Notes under the pieces: generated by a model
Databases searched by the model: none
What the model was told of the DNA's origin: nothing
Seen by the model: only the letters and a program-made list of their open reading frames with translations
Made by a program: the position numbers and the translations under genes
Assembly (NCBI GenBank): GCA_965240325.2
Contig: OZ251225.1
Location: 2,232,001 to 2,296,000 of the forward strand
Reading direction: 5' to 3'
DNA from: Rebecca billardiae RCC1528
Lineage: Eukaryota; Haptophyta
Length of the DNA stretch: 64,000 nucleotides
Part shown: one piece after another, positions 53,755 to 63,818 of the stretch
How positions within the stretch are numbered: the stretch's first letter is position 1
Layout of the letters: each line of letters begins with the position of its first letter

Positions 53755-54615
53755 ATGCTCCGGCGAGACGTGCGGCTGCGCCGCGAGTATCTGTACCGCA
53801 AGTCGCTGGAGGCGAAGGAGCAGGCCCTCCTCGCGCGCAAGCGGCAGCTCAAGGAGGCGCTCGCCGAGGACAAGAAGCTGCCCACCGAGCTGCGCAAGGA
53901 GGCGCACGAGCTGAAGCACAGCCTGAAGCTGGACGATCCGGACGCGCACACATCGAACGTGCTCGATGACGAGTACGCCACCGCCGGCGTCACCGACCCT
54001 CGCCTCCTCATCACGACGTCGCACGACCCGAGCTCCAAGCTCACGCAGTTCCTCAAGGAGATGCGCCTCGTGTTCCCCAACTGCCACCGGATGAACCGTG
54101 GCGGGACGACGACGAAGGAGCTCGTCGACGTGGCCAAGGCCGAGGGCTTCACCGACCTCATCGTCGTGCACGAGACGCGCGGCGTCCCGGACGGCATGAT
54201 CGTCGCGCACATGCCGCACGGGCCGACGGCCTACTTCAACCTGTCGAACACCATCCTGCGGCACGACATCGAGGGGCGGCCCAACATCCCCGAGGTGTTC
54301 CCGCACCTCGTGTTCGAGAACTTCACGACGAAGGTGGGCAAGCGCGCGTGCACGATCCTCAAGTACCTCTTCCCCGTCCCGCGCGCCGACTCGACCCGCC
54401 TCGTCTCGTGCGTGAACCGCGACGACTACATCTCCTTCCGGCACCACGTGTTCAAGAAGCGCTCACACAAGGACGTCGACCTGCTCGAGCTGGGGCCGCG
54501 CTTCGAGATGCGCCTCTACCAGATCAAGCTCGGCACCCCCGACCAGGCCGAGGCAGAGAGCGAGTGGGTGCTCAGGCCGCACATGAACACGAGCAAGAAG
54601 AGGAGGATGCTGTGA
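53755..54615 (+). CDS. IMP4: U3 snoRNP protein IMP4 (Brix domain)
   Basis: 286 residues with the start set at 53755, where the protein begins MLRRDVRLRREYLYRKSLE, as IMP4 proteins do; human IMP4 is about 290 residues. The N-terminal helix is followed by the Brix domain: PRLLITTSHDPSSKLTQF, LVFPNCHRMNRGG, DLIVVHETRGVPDGMIVAHM, PHGPTAYFNLSN, then FPVPRAD and DDYISFRHHVFKK, and the conserved LGPRFEMRLYQIKLGT near the end. A basic C-terminus (SKKRRML) ends the protein. IMP4 holds U3 snoRNA on pre-rRNA in the SSU processome in the nucleolus. Upstream in-frame ATGs at 53572 and 53587 would add residues without family similarity. Its stop is only 117 bp from the start of the next gene. Confidence 0.95.
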   Translation: MLRRDVRLRREYLYRKSLEAKEQALLARKRQLKEALAEDKKLPTELRKEAHELKHSLKLDDPDAHTSNVLDDEYATAGVTDPRLLITTSHDPSSKLTQFLKEMRLVFPNCHRMNRGGTTTKELVDVAKAEGFTDLIVVHETRGVPDGMIVAHMPHGPTAYFNLSNTILRHDIEGRPNIPEVFPHLVFENFTTKVGKRACTILKYLFPVPRADSTRLVSCVNRDDYISFRHHVFKKRSHKDVDLLELGPRFEMRLYQIKLGTPDQAEAESEWVLRPHMNTSKKRRML

Positions 54616-54732
54616 GCAGTGAGGGCAGCAGCTAATTTGTCATTGTCCCGTTGGTGATGAGCAAGCGTTGCCCGTTGATGCCCGTATTTTTGTAGTCCCC
54701 GCGTCCGTTGCGCCGTTCATCGTCGGAGCAGC

Positions 54733-57489
54733 ATGGTGTCCGTCGCGACGATGGCCTCAATCATCTCCCACGCCCGCCCCGAAATCGGCGGCATGGCTGG
54801 GGCGGCCCAGCTGCGCAGCTTAGAGATTGACGAGCCGACGCTAAGGCGCATGATCGAGCTTCGCGGTGACGGTGCTGGCGATCCCCGTCCAGCGGTCATC
54901 GGCGAGCTGCTCGCGAACAGCGCCGACCTGCGCGAGCTGACGCTGAGTGGCATTGCCTTACCAGCTGACGTCACAGGCGGTGTGGAGATGGCGATTCGGC
55001 AGAACGCGCTTGAAACCTTAACGATCACGTCGAGCGCCGTCGATGAGGCCGTCGTCGTCGCAATCGCCGCCACGCTGCGCGATGGTGCCGCGCTTGACTC
55101 GCTCGTCATCCATGACTCGCGCTTGACCGAGCCAGCCGTGCTCGCCCTTGCGAAGGCGCTCTGCTCGGAGTCGGCGAGGCTCCGCAATCTCACGCTGCGC
55201 GCGTGCGGGCTGACCCCGCTCGGGGCCGCCGCGCTGCGCGATGCTCTCGGCGTGGGCGCGCTCGCCGAGCTGCGGCTCGGCCGCAACGCGGACGTGTCGG
55301 GCGTGCGCTGGAGCACCGTCGACGTGCTGCACGCGCGCGGCGCGGTGTGCCTCGAGCTGCCGAGCGGCAAGGTTGTCAGCTCGATCCCGACACTGCGGGT
55401 GGATCTTGCCCCCGACGCGTTCCCGTGGCACATCCAAGACGCGGCCATGCGCTGGGCGGCGGCGGTGCAGGAGCTGTCGGAGGAGGAGTGCGCTGCGTTG
55501 CACTCGCGGCTCGCGATCGGCGCGCGCACGTTGCGCGATGGCTGGCGCCAGATGCGCGTGCACTTCTGCGTCGAGGTGGCGATCGAGTGCGGCGCGCGCG
55601 CGCGCAGGCTGCGCACGGTCGACTCGGAGGCGGCGCACACGATGGCGCAGGCGTCGCGCATGGCCCAGCTCGCGCTGTGCGGCGTGCTTGCTGACGACCC
55701 GCGGACGGCGACGACGGTGTGGCGCGAGCAGCACGCGGCCGCGCTCGAGCGCGCGGTGGCGGGCGAGTGCAAGCACCTGATCGCGCTGCCGGCGGTGCAG
55801 GCGGCGCACACGCGCACGCTCGAGGGCGAGCTCGGCGCGTTCTTGCGCTCGGTCGTGGGCCACGACCAGTGGGGCTGGCTCCGGATGAAGCGGTACGTCA
55901 AACTCGAGGTGGGCGTGTTTGCGCTGCTCAACGCGTGCGTGCTGCAGCCGCTGCTGTGGGGGGTGCTCTGCCTCGTGCCAGACCTGGAGCCGCGCGTCGC
56001 CGCCGCGCTGTCGGGCCCGCGGCACATGTACTGGGCCGCGATCCCCGGGCTCAGGCTGCTCCTCGACGAGCTGTCCGGCTGCCTGCTCCTCGGTCTCTGC
56101 GTCTCGCTGCCGCCGCGCTCGAGCCAACTCGACGGGCCGCGCGCCGAGCACGCGCAGGTGATCCTGGCATTGCTCACGTGTGTCGGCTCGCTGCTCAACG
56201 AGGCGGACGAGATCGTGCGCGGCTGGCACTCGCCCGACGGGTGGCACTGGCTCGACGTCACCAGCATGGTCACGTCCTACCTCTCCGACGAGTTCAACGC
56301 CTTTGACTCGGTCGGCCTGCTGCTCGCGCTGCTCGGGCTGACCGTGCACGTCTCCGGGATGGGCGGCGCGCACGTCAGCCCGACGGAGGACTGGGTGCCG
56401 TCGGTGATGAGCGTGGCGTGCCTGTGCCTCACGCTGCGGCTGATGCGCGTGTTCTACCTCTCCGACACGATCGGCCCGTACCTGCAGATGCTCTTCAAGA
56501 TGCTCAGCGACACGGTCAAAATCGTCGTGCTCGGCGTGCCGATCGTGCTCGGCTTTGCGTTCGCCCTGCACGTGCTCTTCAGGCCGGTGACCCTGGACGC
56601 GGAGGAGGGCTGCTCGACGGTGGGCGACCCCGAGAAGGAGGCGGAGACCGAGGGCGACTACCGCCGCTCGTCGATCTTCGCCTTCGTGATCCTCTCCGAG
56701 ATGGTGCTCGGCGGCACCGACTCGCGCCTCGACTGCCTCCGCCAGTCCGCCGCAGGCTGGCCGGCGTGGGCGCTGCAGCTCGCCTTCATGCTCGTCGCGG
56801 TCGTGCTGCTGCTCAACACGGTGATCGCCGCCATGTCCAAGAGCTTCGACCTGATCTTCGAGTCGCTCGACGTCAACTCGATGTTCGTGCGCGCCAAGCT
56901 CATCCAGGCGTCCACCCGGCTGCCCATCGCGCCGCCCCCGCTTAATCTACTCGGGCTGCCGAGCCGGCTCGTCTTCCTCGTCGCCCGCGAGTGCGCCAAG
57001 CGCATGCCGCCGCACCGCGTGGCGGACAGGCACACCAAGTCGGCGGCGGAGACGACGGATGCCGCGGACGGCACGGCGCGCGCGGGCGAGGCGGGTGCTG
57101 GTGCCACGTCCGACGAGGCGCGGCTCGTCGCCCTGGCGAGCGCGTTCATCGACAAGTACCTGCCAGACGCGGACGTCGACGAGCGCTGGCGCAAGTCGAT
57201 GGCGCGCTCGATGGCGTCCGTGCGATCGCAGGGCGGGGATGTGAGCGAGCGACTCGTCGAGCTGGCCGAGCGTGTCGATCGGCTGACGGGGACGTTTGAC
57301 GAGCGGCTCACGCGGCTCGAGGCCCTCCTCCAGCGCAGTGTCGCGACGGGCAGCCTGCCTGGCGACCCTCCTGCTGGTGGAGGGCAAGGCGGTGCTGCAG
57401 CTGCTCCGAGTCCTCGACCCGCACTGCGCGCTGCACCGCCGGCTGCCGGGGGCACCGCCGGTGATGCTGATGGTAGTGCTGAAATGTGA
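54733..57489 (+). CDS. LRR-TRP-like cation channel
   Basis: 918 residues, single exon. Residues about 20-205 contain ribonuclease-inhibitor-type LRRs (LRELTLSGIALP, LETLTITSSAV, LDSLVIHDSRL, LRNLTLRACGL, LAELRLGRN). A helical linker leads to six membrane spans from about residue 390: the first two near 392-470, S3-S4-like near 540-580, S5 at about 593-616 (VKIVVLGVPIVLGFAFAL), a pore helix/filter candidate at 646-666 (FAFVILSEMVLGG), and S6 at 676-706 (LVAVVLLLNTVIAAMSKSF). S6 ending LLNTVIAAMS is typical of TRP channels (LLN-x-LIAMM). The C-terminal tail has a coiled coil (LVELAERVDRLTGTFDERL, about 838-870), as used for tetramer assembly in TRPM/TRPP. It is likely a non-selective Ca2+/cation channel of plasma or flagellar membrane. 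Met7 is an alternative start. Confidence 0.85.
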   Translation: MVSVATMASIISHARPEIGGMAGAAQLRSLEIDEPTLRRMIELRGDGAGDPRPAVIGELLANSADLRELTLSGIALPADVTGGVEMAIRQNALETLTITSSAVDEAVVVAIAATLRDGAALDSLVIHDSRLTEPAVLALAKALCSESARLRNLTLRACGLTPLGAAALRDALGVGALAELRLGRNADVSGVRWSTVDVLHARGAVCLELPSGKVVSSIPTLRVDLAPDAFPWHIQDAAMRWAAAVQELSEEECAALHSRLAIGARTLRDGWRQMRVHFCVEVAIECGARARRLRTVDSEAAHTMAQASRMAQLALCGVLADDPRTATTVWREQHAAALERAVAGECKHLIALPAVQAAHTRTLEGELGAFLRSVVGHDQWGWLRMKRYVKLEVGVFALLNACVLQPLLWGVLCLVPDLEPRVAAALSGPRHMYWAAIPGLRLLLDELSGCLLLGLCVSLPPRSSQLDGPRAEHAQVILALLTCVGSLLNEADEIVRGWHSPDGWHWLDVTSMVTSYLSDEFNAFDSVGLLLALLGLTVHVSGMGGAHVSPTEDWVPSVMSVACLCLTLRLMRVFYLSDTIGPYLQMLFKMLSDTVKIVVLGVPIVLGFAFALHVLFRPVTLDAEEGCSTVGDPEKEAETEGDYRRSSIFAFVILSEMVLGGTDSRLDCLRQSAAGWPAWALQLAFMLVAVVLLLNTVIAAMSKSFDLIFESLDVNSMFVRAKLIQASTRLPIAPPPLNLLGLPSRLVFLVARECAKRMPPHRVADRHTKSAAETTDAADGTARAGEAGAGATSDEARLVALASAFIDKYLPDADVDERWRKSMARSMASVRSQGGDVSERLVELAERVDRLTGTFDERLTRLEALLQRSVATGSLPGDPPAGGGQGGAAAAPSPRPALRAAPPAAGGTAGDADGSAEM

Positions 57490-58417
57490 CTGTAACGTGT
57501 CACGGCGGCGCCAAACCAATTAACCATGCTGCTGTGCCACTTAAGTGGCAGCGTCACCGTAACTATACGCGGTAATACTCTATACCGTCGACGTAGTACC
57601 GTAGTTGCCGTTGATGGCTGCAACGACTAACTAACGACTAATAACGAGTAACGAGTCTTGTATCCCGGTGACGGTCCGACTCTGACTCACAGACAATCAC
57701 CGCCTCACGACTCTATCAGATTCAAAGACTATCTAAGTCACTCGAAGTAGTCGAACTAGTGGCGGTACGGTGACTAGGTCTAGTGGCCCGGACCGTCCCG
57801 GTCCGGCACCCGAACTAGCTTATAGTCTAGACTTTATTATCACTCGGACCGCAGTACCATGTCTTACAGTTTACTAAGAATATAAGAGATATATACGCAC
57901 ACAGCTCAGTGGACATCACAGCTCAGGCACGGGCGAGATAGTACTAACTACTAAGTACAGTCCATCGGACCATCATCACCATCCGCGAGTCACGCCTGAG
58001 ACTTCGGTCGGAGTCCTTCGGACCGTGATGGCCCTGATAACGGATGACGGTCGTCGTCATCGTATTGAGTCGTGACTATAGTCTGAACGCACGTTGCGAG
58101 CATGTGACTCTGGGTGTGATGACGACGCGTGACGCCGGAACCGCATCATGCTCAGTAGCCTGCGGCTCCAGGCCGGCACCGTTTTGTCAGAGAGCCCGGC
58201 CTCGAGCACGATTCACGGGCAAGAGTTGCACGCATCGCCGGTACGCAACTCGGCAGTGCCTCCGATGCAAGGCAGTGAACGTGGTCGCTCAAAGTCCGCG
58301 TGGCCCACGTGGCGGTGGCCGTCCCGCTGCAACTTATGTGGCTGATATCTGTTAGGGCTCCGGGTAGCGCTCTTGGTCCTAGTGTCGTCGCGGGGCTGAT
58401 CGGGTGCGTTGCAGCGT
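57490..58417. other. Intergenic gap, about 930 bp
   Basis: AT-richer than the genes, with many ACTAGT/CTAGTC-type words between 57680 and 57840. A perfect hairpin, CCGGACCG-TCC-CGGTCCGG, lies at 57788-57806; it could be a terminator-like or element-end structure. No gene seen. Confidence 0.5.
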
Positions 58418-58690
58418 TTACAGTGTGGGATGCGTGATGGAGAACATGTCGATATTGAGGCTGAGGTCGGGCGACGCCAGCTTCTCCGTCATGTTGTCCA
58501 GGCCGCACGCGTGGCACGTGCGCGGGCAGTATCGCTCCACGTCGTGGCTGACCTCACTGGTCGAATTGCAGCGGGAGACGGCATCAGCGCACGTGAATCC
58601 GCCGGTCACCAGCTCAAAACCCCAGTCGTCATCGACGCAGCTCCCACCCCGCCCACCGTGGCCGACGTTGTGATTCTCGCGGTTGGGCAT
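58418..58690 (-). CDS. ShKT-like six-cysteine domain, probable exon or small protein
   Basis: A 90-codon minus-strand frame encodes one compact Cys-rich unit: CVDDDWGF, then TCADAVSRC, then YCPRTCHACG. The spacing C-x(n)-C-x5-C-x(n)-C-x3-C-x2-C and the CP-x-TC-x2-C ending fit ShK-type domains. In algae and other protists these usually occur in secreted or extracellular enzymes and adhesins, and need not indicate a toxin. There is no signal peptide in this frame, so it is probably one exon of a longer gene; I could not find the partner exons. A 32-residue tail (LDNMTEKLASPDLSLNIDM) precedes the stop. Confidence 0.45.
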   Translation of the reverse strand: MPNRENHNVGHGGRGGSCVDDDWGFELVTGGFTCADAVSRCNSTSEVSHDVERYCPRTCHACGLDNMTEKLASPDLSLNIDMFSITHPTL

Positions 58691-59184
58691 CGCGGCGGAG
58701 CGTCGAGCCTGGACCTCCCCGAGGTCGCGGCGAGTTCGCGTGTGCCGACAGATTCACGTTTCGTCGTCAACCGCGCGAGAAAGCGCAAACGGCAAGCTCG
58801 GCGGCGGAGGATCCGCAGCGCCCTCACGAACTCGACCAGCGAGGCGGGCCCGCGAAGCGTCCGCCGTAAAATCCGGAAACGCACACCCGGACCCGAGTTC
58901 AGAGCCACGACGGGTGCAGGGCTGGGTGAGCGCCAGTGATGACGTACGTCTCGATTTAGTCTTTAAACAGTGAGTGGTGAGACCAATGGAATGAAGGGGC
59001 GGGGGGGGGGCGGGGGTCATTCCTTTGGTGAGACTGTCTTGACAGCCTAGCTTACACGGGTCTCAGACGCGCGGCAGACTAGATGGGACGAGTTACCATG
59101 TGACACGTACACTATCGTCACCGAGAGTGACGCGGGTGTCAGCTCAGCCAGCGGGCGCAGTACACCGTGCCGACCACACCCATC
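58691..59184. other. Intergenic gap, about 490 bp
   Basis: Possible upstream exon territory of the ShKT-like frame; low-quality open frames on both strands. Contains a G-run near 58997-59016. No recognised element. Confidence 0.45.
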
Positions 59185-60087
59185 TCACCAGCCCTCCCTC
59201 GGATTGTTCGGCGCGCGATAGCTCCGTGCCATCTCCTGGTGGTCGCGCTCGGGGTTGAAGTGCGGGTCGTGGTTGGAGCGCGTGAGCTTGTTGAAGCCCT
59301 TCTTCTTGGTGACGAACGTCTGCCAGCTGGCGCGCTGCTCGTCCTGCGCCTCCTCCTTCTCCGCGAGGCTCTGCTTGCGCTTGAGCGCATGGAGCCTCTT
59401 CTTCTTCTTCGCAATGATCTCAGGCGTGTCGTCAGGCTTGATCTCGAGCGACTGCGGGATTTGCAGCGGCCGCTTGCGGCTCGGGCCGCGGTCGTCGTCC
59501 GCTCTGCCAGCCACCGCGCCCGCGCCCGCCGCGCTGCCGGCGCCGGCCGCCTGCGCCTGCACGTCCTCGGGCTCGAGCACGGCCACGTCGTCCCCGTAGC
59601 CATCGTAGGTGACCTCGAGCGTGCCATTCGCCGCCACGCGCTGCACGGTGGCGTCGTACCACCGGCCGTCGGCCTGGTACAGCGCGGACACCTTCTGCCC
59701 GGCGCCGTAGGCGGGCAGGTCCACAGGGGGGGCGGCCTTGACGGCGAGGTGTGCGAGGTCGACGGATTCGCCGCGCGCCGGCCCGAGCACGAAACGGACG
59801 CGATAGCCCTGCGCGGTGACCGCCTCCACGCGCGCGGCGTGCCATTCGCCATCGCCCTCGTGGCACGCGAGCACCCGGTCCCCCGCGCGGTGGTTTGCAG
59901 ATGAGCCGCCGGCCTTCTCCGACTGCTCGATGCGCGCGAGGTCGGCGAGCGACGCCACGAGCTCTGTCAGATCGGCCTTGAGCTGGATGAGCTCCTCGTC
60001 ACCAGGCGCGGCGCGCAAGGCCAGCTCGACGTCCGCCAACTGGTTCTCGTACGTCCGCAGCTGCTCGGCCGCCGGCAGCTCCGCCAT
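59185..60087 (-). CDS. SMNDC1: SPF30/SMNDC1-like splicing factor with two Tudor domains
   Basis: 300 residues from ATG 60087 (MAELPAAEQLRTYENQLADV); an upstream in-frame ATG at 60114 adds nine residues and is less likely. The N-terminal helix fits the SPF30 start. Tudor 1 lies at about 68-115 (AGDRVLACHEGDGEWHAARV) and Tudor 2 at about 129-177 (AGQKVSALYQADGRWYDATV ... YDGYGDDVAV). The C-terminal half carries the family signature: IPQSLEIKPDDTPEIIAKKK, KRLHALKRKQSLAEKEEAQ, then SWQTFVTKKKGFNKL. SPF30 binds dimethyl-arginine on Sm and other splicing proteins and is needed for tri-snRNP joining in the nucleus. Animal SPF30 has one Tudor domain; the second here is unusual. Its start is 195 bp from the divergent MRD1 start. 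Confidence 0.9.
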   Translation of the reverse strand: MAELPAAEQLRTYENQLADVELALRAAPGDEELIQLKADLTELVASLADLARIEQSEKAGGSSANHRAGDRVLACHEGDGEWHAARVEAVTAQGYRVRFVLGPARGESVDLAHLAVKAAPPVDLPAYGAGQKVSALYQADGRWYDATVQRVAANGTLEVTYDGYGDDVAVLEPEDVQAQAAGAGSAAGAGAVAGRADDDRGPSRKRPLQIPQSLEIKPDDTPEIIAKKKKRLHALKRKQSLAEKEEAQDEQRASWQTFVTKKKGFNKLTRSNHDPHFNPERDHQEMARSYRAPNNPREGW

Positions 60088-60282
60088 GGCTGCTCCAAGT
60101 ACAAGCACCAGCACGACGTGAACGTGTGCGCACAGCAGTCCCAGCCGTCCGGCGACGAGGTGTCGACTTCAGACTGCAGGTGGGTGGCTCTGGACACGCG
60201 GCTGGGCCCGGGGCCAAGGACGGTCCGCGCCCGGCAATCGCCTCGATTCGCAGCGCCCGAAGCGCCGCGACCAGCGCGCGCG
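60088..60282. promoter_or_regulatory. Bidirectional promoter region, SPF30 / MRD1
   Basis: 195 bp between the chosen start codons of two divergent RNA-processing genes. No TATA-like box is obvious. The plus frame is open here, which extends the apparent MRD1 frame to 60118, but that part has no family similarity. Confidence 0.5.
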
Positions 60283-63200
60283 ATGTCGAGCCGCCTCTGC
60301 GTGAAGAACCTCCCGAGGAAGTGCAACGAGCAGCGCCTGCGCGACCACTTCGCCGCGCAGGGCGGCGAGATCACCGATGTGCGCATCATGCGCAAGGCGG
60401 ACGGGACGTCGCGCATGTTCGGCTTCGTCGGGTTCAGGACGGAGAAGATGGCGACCGCCGCGCGGAACTACTTCAACAACACCTTCATGGGCACCGTCAA
60501 GATCAACGTCGAGATCGCGCACGCCCGCGGGGACGAGCGCCTCGCGCGGCCGTGGAGCAAGCACTCGCAGGGCAGCACTGCGCACGCGCTCGCCGAGCAG
60601 CGCCGCACGGGTGGTGCTCCCGACGCGACGGCGGACGGGGCGGCTGCGCGCCCCTCGAGCCGAACAGCCCCGCAGACGGATCGCGCGCGGGCCGAGGCCG
60701 ACCCGAAGCTGCGCGAGTACCTGGACCTGATGCGGCCGACTGGAAGCAAGGCCAAGTTCTGGGCCGCGGACGCGGACGTGCAGGTGGAGGAGGCGACGCG
60801 CAAGGAGCGCAGGCCGCTCAAGGCGGTGGCCAAGCAGGTGGAGGTGCACAACCGCAAGACCGGTGGCGACGGGATGGTCCTCACCAAGACGCACGTCACG
60901 TTTGACGACGACGAGGACGAGGACGAGGACGACGATGGCGGCGAGGAGGGTGGCGGCGGCGATGCGGCCGCGGCCGCAGCCGCCGCGGGCTCTGACAGCG
61001 ACGACGAGTACCAGGAGGTCGGGCGCGTCTCGCCGCGGCTCACAGCTGTGCCCACGCCGCCCATCGCGGGCATGAGTGACCTGGATTACCTGCGCTCGCG
61101 CCAGCAGCCCGGCAAGCTGAGCGACGACGACGACGCGGGCAGCTCCGACCGCGAAGCGGAGGAGGAGGAGGCGGAGGCGGAGGAGGCGGCGGCAGAGGAG
61201 GCGGCGGAGGGGGAGGAGGAGGAGGGGGAGGAGGCAGCGGCCGGGGCGCTGGACGCGCCTGAGGACGGCGGCGACCCCGACGACGAGGCGCGCGATGCAG
61301 CCGTCGGCCGCACGGACGGCGGCGCGGAACGCACCGCCGAGGGCGGCGGCGCCGACGGCGACGAGGGCCTTGCCGATACCGGCCGCCTCTTCGTGCGCAA
61401 CCTGAGCTACGACGTGACCGACGCCGAGCTGAAGGGGCTCTTCCGCAAGTTCGGCCCGATCGCCGACGTGCTCGTCCCCGTCGACCCGACGACGAAGCGC
61501 GGCAAGGGCTTCGCATACGTGCAGTTCATGCTGCCCGAACACGCGGTCCGCGCTCTGCAGGAGCTCGACGCGACGATCTTCCAGGGGCGGCTGCTGCACC
61601 TGCTGCCGGCGAAGGAGGCGCGCGCGCGGCCGGCGCGCGGCGCGGAGGGCGCGGACCCGGCGCTCGCCTCCTCCTTCAAGAAGGCGCGCGACGCCGAGCG
61701 CCGCGCGGGCGCGGCCGACGCCGTCGGATGGAACGCGCTGTTCATGGGGGCGGATGCGGTCGCCCACGCGACAGCGGAGCAGCTCGGGCTGAGCAAGGGC
61801 GAGCTGCTCGGCGCGGGCGCGCAGGACGCGGCCGTGCGGCTCGCGCTGGGCGAGACGGCGCTGATCCAGCAGACCAAGACGTGGTTCGAGCGGCACCGGC
61901 TCAACCCGCGCGCCCTCGACGCGCTGGACGCGCACGCCGTGGGCGCGGCGAGCGGCGAGGCGCGCGCGCGCGCGCTCGCGCGATCCAAGACCACCTTCCT
62001 GGCCAAGAACCTCGCGCCGGGCACGACGGAGGCGGGGCTGCACGAGCTGTTCGGCCGGCACGGCACGATCACGCGGCTGCTCCTCCCGCCCTCGCGCACC
62101 GTCGCGCTCGTCGAGTTCGCCGCGATCCCCGAGGCGCGCCGCGCATTCCTCGGCTGCGCGTACAAGAAGCCTAAGGAGGGACAGCCTCCGCTGTACCTCG
62201 AGTGGGCGCCCGCCGCGCTGCTGCAGCCGGCCGAGCCGGAGGGGGCGGAGGCCGGGGCGGACGACGCGGCGATGGAGGATGGCGCGGCGCCCGCGGGCCC
62301 GGGGGCCGAGCGCGCGGCGGAGGAGGCCGAGGTCGAGCCCAGGCGGAGCGGCGACACGGCTGAGCTCGGTGCGGCCGCTGAGGAGGACGAGGACGACGAG
62401 GGCGGCGCCGAGGGCGGCGCGCGCAGCGTGTACGTGAAGAACCTCAACTTTAGCACGGACGAGGCCGCGCTGCGCGCGCTCTTCGAGGCGAGCTTCAGGG
62501 AGTTCCCAGTCAAGGCGGTCGTGATCGCGCGCAAGGCGGACAAGCGCGGCGGGGCGGGTGCGTGCGCGCGCTCGTTTCTCACGCGCGCGCTCGCGCGCGC
62601 CCCGTGCTGCTGCGCGGTGCTGCTGCGCGGTGCTGCGTGCGGTGCGGACCCCGACGCGCGCCCGCGTCAACGCTGCGCCGCGCCGCGCGCCGCGCCGCGC
62701 GCAGCGGGGAGAGATGGCGGCAAGGCCGCCTCGATGGGATTCGGCTTCGTGGAGTACGGATCGCACGAGCACGCGCGCGCCGTCGTCAAGCGGCTCACGA
62801 ACCTCGCGACCAAGGGCCGCCCCCTCAGACTTCACGAGCACGTGCTGGAGTGTAAGCTGTCGGCGCGGGCGAGCGGCGTGCGGCGCGCGGCGCAGCCCGC
62901 GGCCGTGGGCGCGCGCGCGCCGTCGCGCGCCAAGCCGTCGCGCAAGCTCACCGTGCGCAACCTGCCCTTCGAGGCGAGCAAGCGCGAGGTGGGCGAGCTC
63001 TTTGGCGCGTTCGGCGAGGTGTGCGCTGCGCTGCGTGCGCGCGGCCGTGCGCGCTGCGCTGCCGTGTGTGCTGCGCTGCGTGCGCGCGGCCGTGCGCGCC
63101 GATCTGCCGTGCGCGCGGCCTCCGCTGGCGGAGCTGGTGCGCGCTGCGCGCCGCGCTCATCTGCTCGCCCGCCTCTCGCGGTGCCGTGGCGCGCGCCGCG

Positions 63201-63503
63201 CAGCTGCAAAGCGTGCGCGTGCCCAAGAAGATGGGCAGCAGCGGCCATCGCGGCTTTGCGTTTGTCGAGTTCATCAACAAGCAGGACGCGCTCAAGGCGA
63301 TGGAGGCCCTCGCCAACACGCACCTGTACGGGCGCAGGCTCGCGCTCGAATGGGCGGAGGACGAGCAGTCGCTCGAGGCGCTGCGCGAGAAGGCCAAGCG
63401 CCAGATCGACGCGTCCGAGCACGCCGCCGCCGCAAAGCGCCGACGAGCGGACGAGGATGTCGGCGCGCGTGACGAGCTTGGCGGCGACGTGGATGTGTAC
63501 TAG
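60283..63503 (+). CDS. MRD1: MRD1/RBM19-like pre-rRNA processing protein, five RRMs, three exons
   Basis: Start at 60283 (MSSRLCVKNLPRKCNEQ), directly at RRM1 as in MRD1. My model joins 60283-62557, 62705-63018 and 63204-63503. Intron 1 is 147 nt (phase 1; donor GGCGG|GTGCGT; the acceptor at 62704 or 62713 keeps frame either way). Intron 2 is 185 nt (phase 0; GAG|GTGTGC ... GCGCAG|CTG). It interrupts RRM5 and is required to join GELFGAFGE to LQSVRVPKKMG. RRMs start at about residues 3, 367 (LFVRNLSYDV), 570 (FLAKNLAPGT), 714 (VYVKNLNFST) and 838 (LTVRNLPFEA). Acidic low-complexity linkers lie between RRM1 and RRM2 and between RRM3 and RRM4. MRD1 binds 35S pre-rRNA and is needed for early cleavages releasing the small subunit. 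About 960 residues, close to the family size. Confidence 0.93.
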
Positions 63504-63599
63504 GCAACGACTAGCGCATGAATCGTCTCCGGCGCATCTCTCCGCCGCGCGTATTGGTGGTATAACTACTCTACCGCCGGCGTCGTAGACCGTCGCGGT

Positions 63600-63710
<111 letters not shown>

Positions 63711-63744
63711 TCGCGCGATCGCCCTCGGCTAAAGTTCTATATAT

Positions 63745-63818
63745 GACCGCGTTCCGCGGTCCTTTTCCGTAGAACGAACGTAGTTCGGGGCCCGCGGTGG
63801 CGGTGCACCCTCCGTCGC
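63745..63818 (+). repeat. Interspersed repeat family A, copy 4
   Basis: Hairpin GACCGCG-TTC-CGCGGTC, then CCTTTTCCGTAGAACGAACG, GTAGTTCGGGGCCCGCGG, TGGCGGTGCACCCTCCGTCG. Same subtype as copy 2 and also preceded closely by an AT microsatellite. Confidence 0.85.

Noticed and set aside
60169-62841. 890-codon minus-strand frame opposite MRD1
   Set aside because: Arg/Leu/Ala-rich shadow with no domain; the plus strand has five RRMs.
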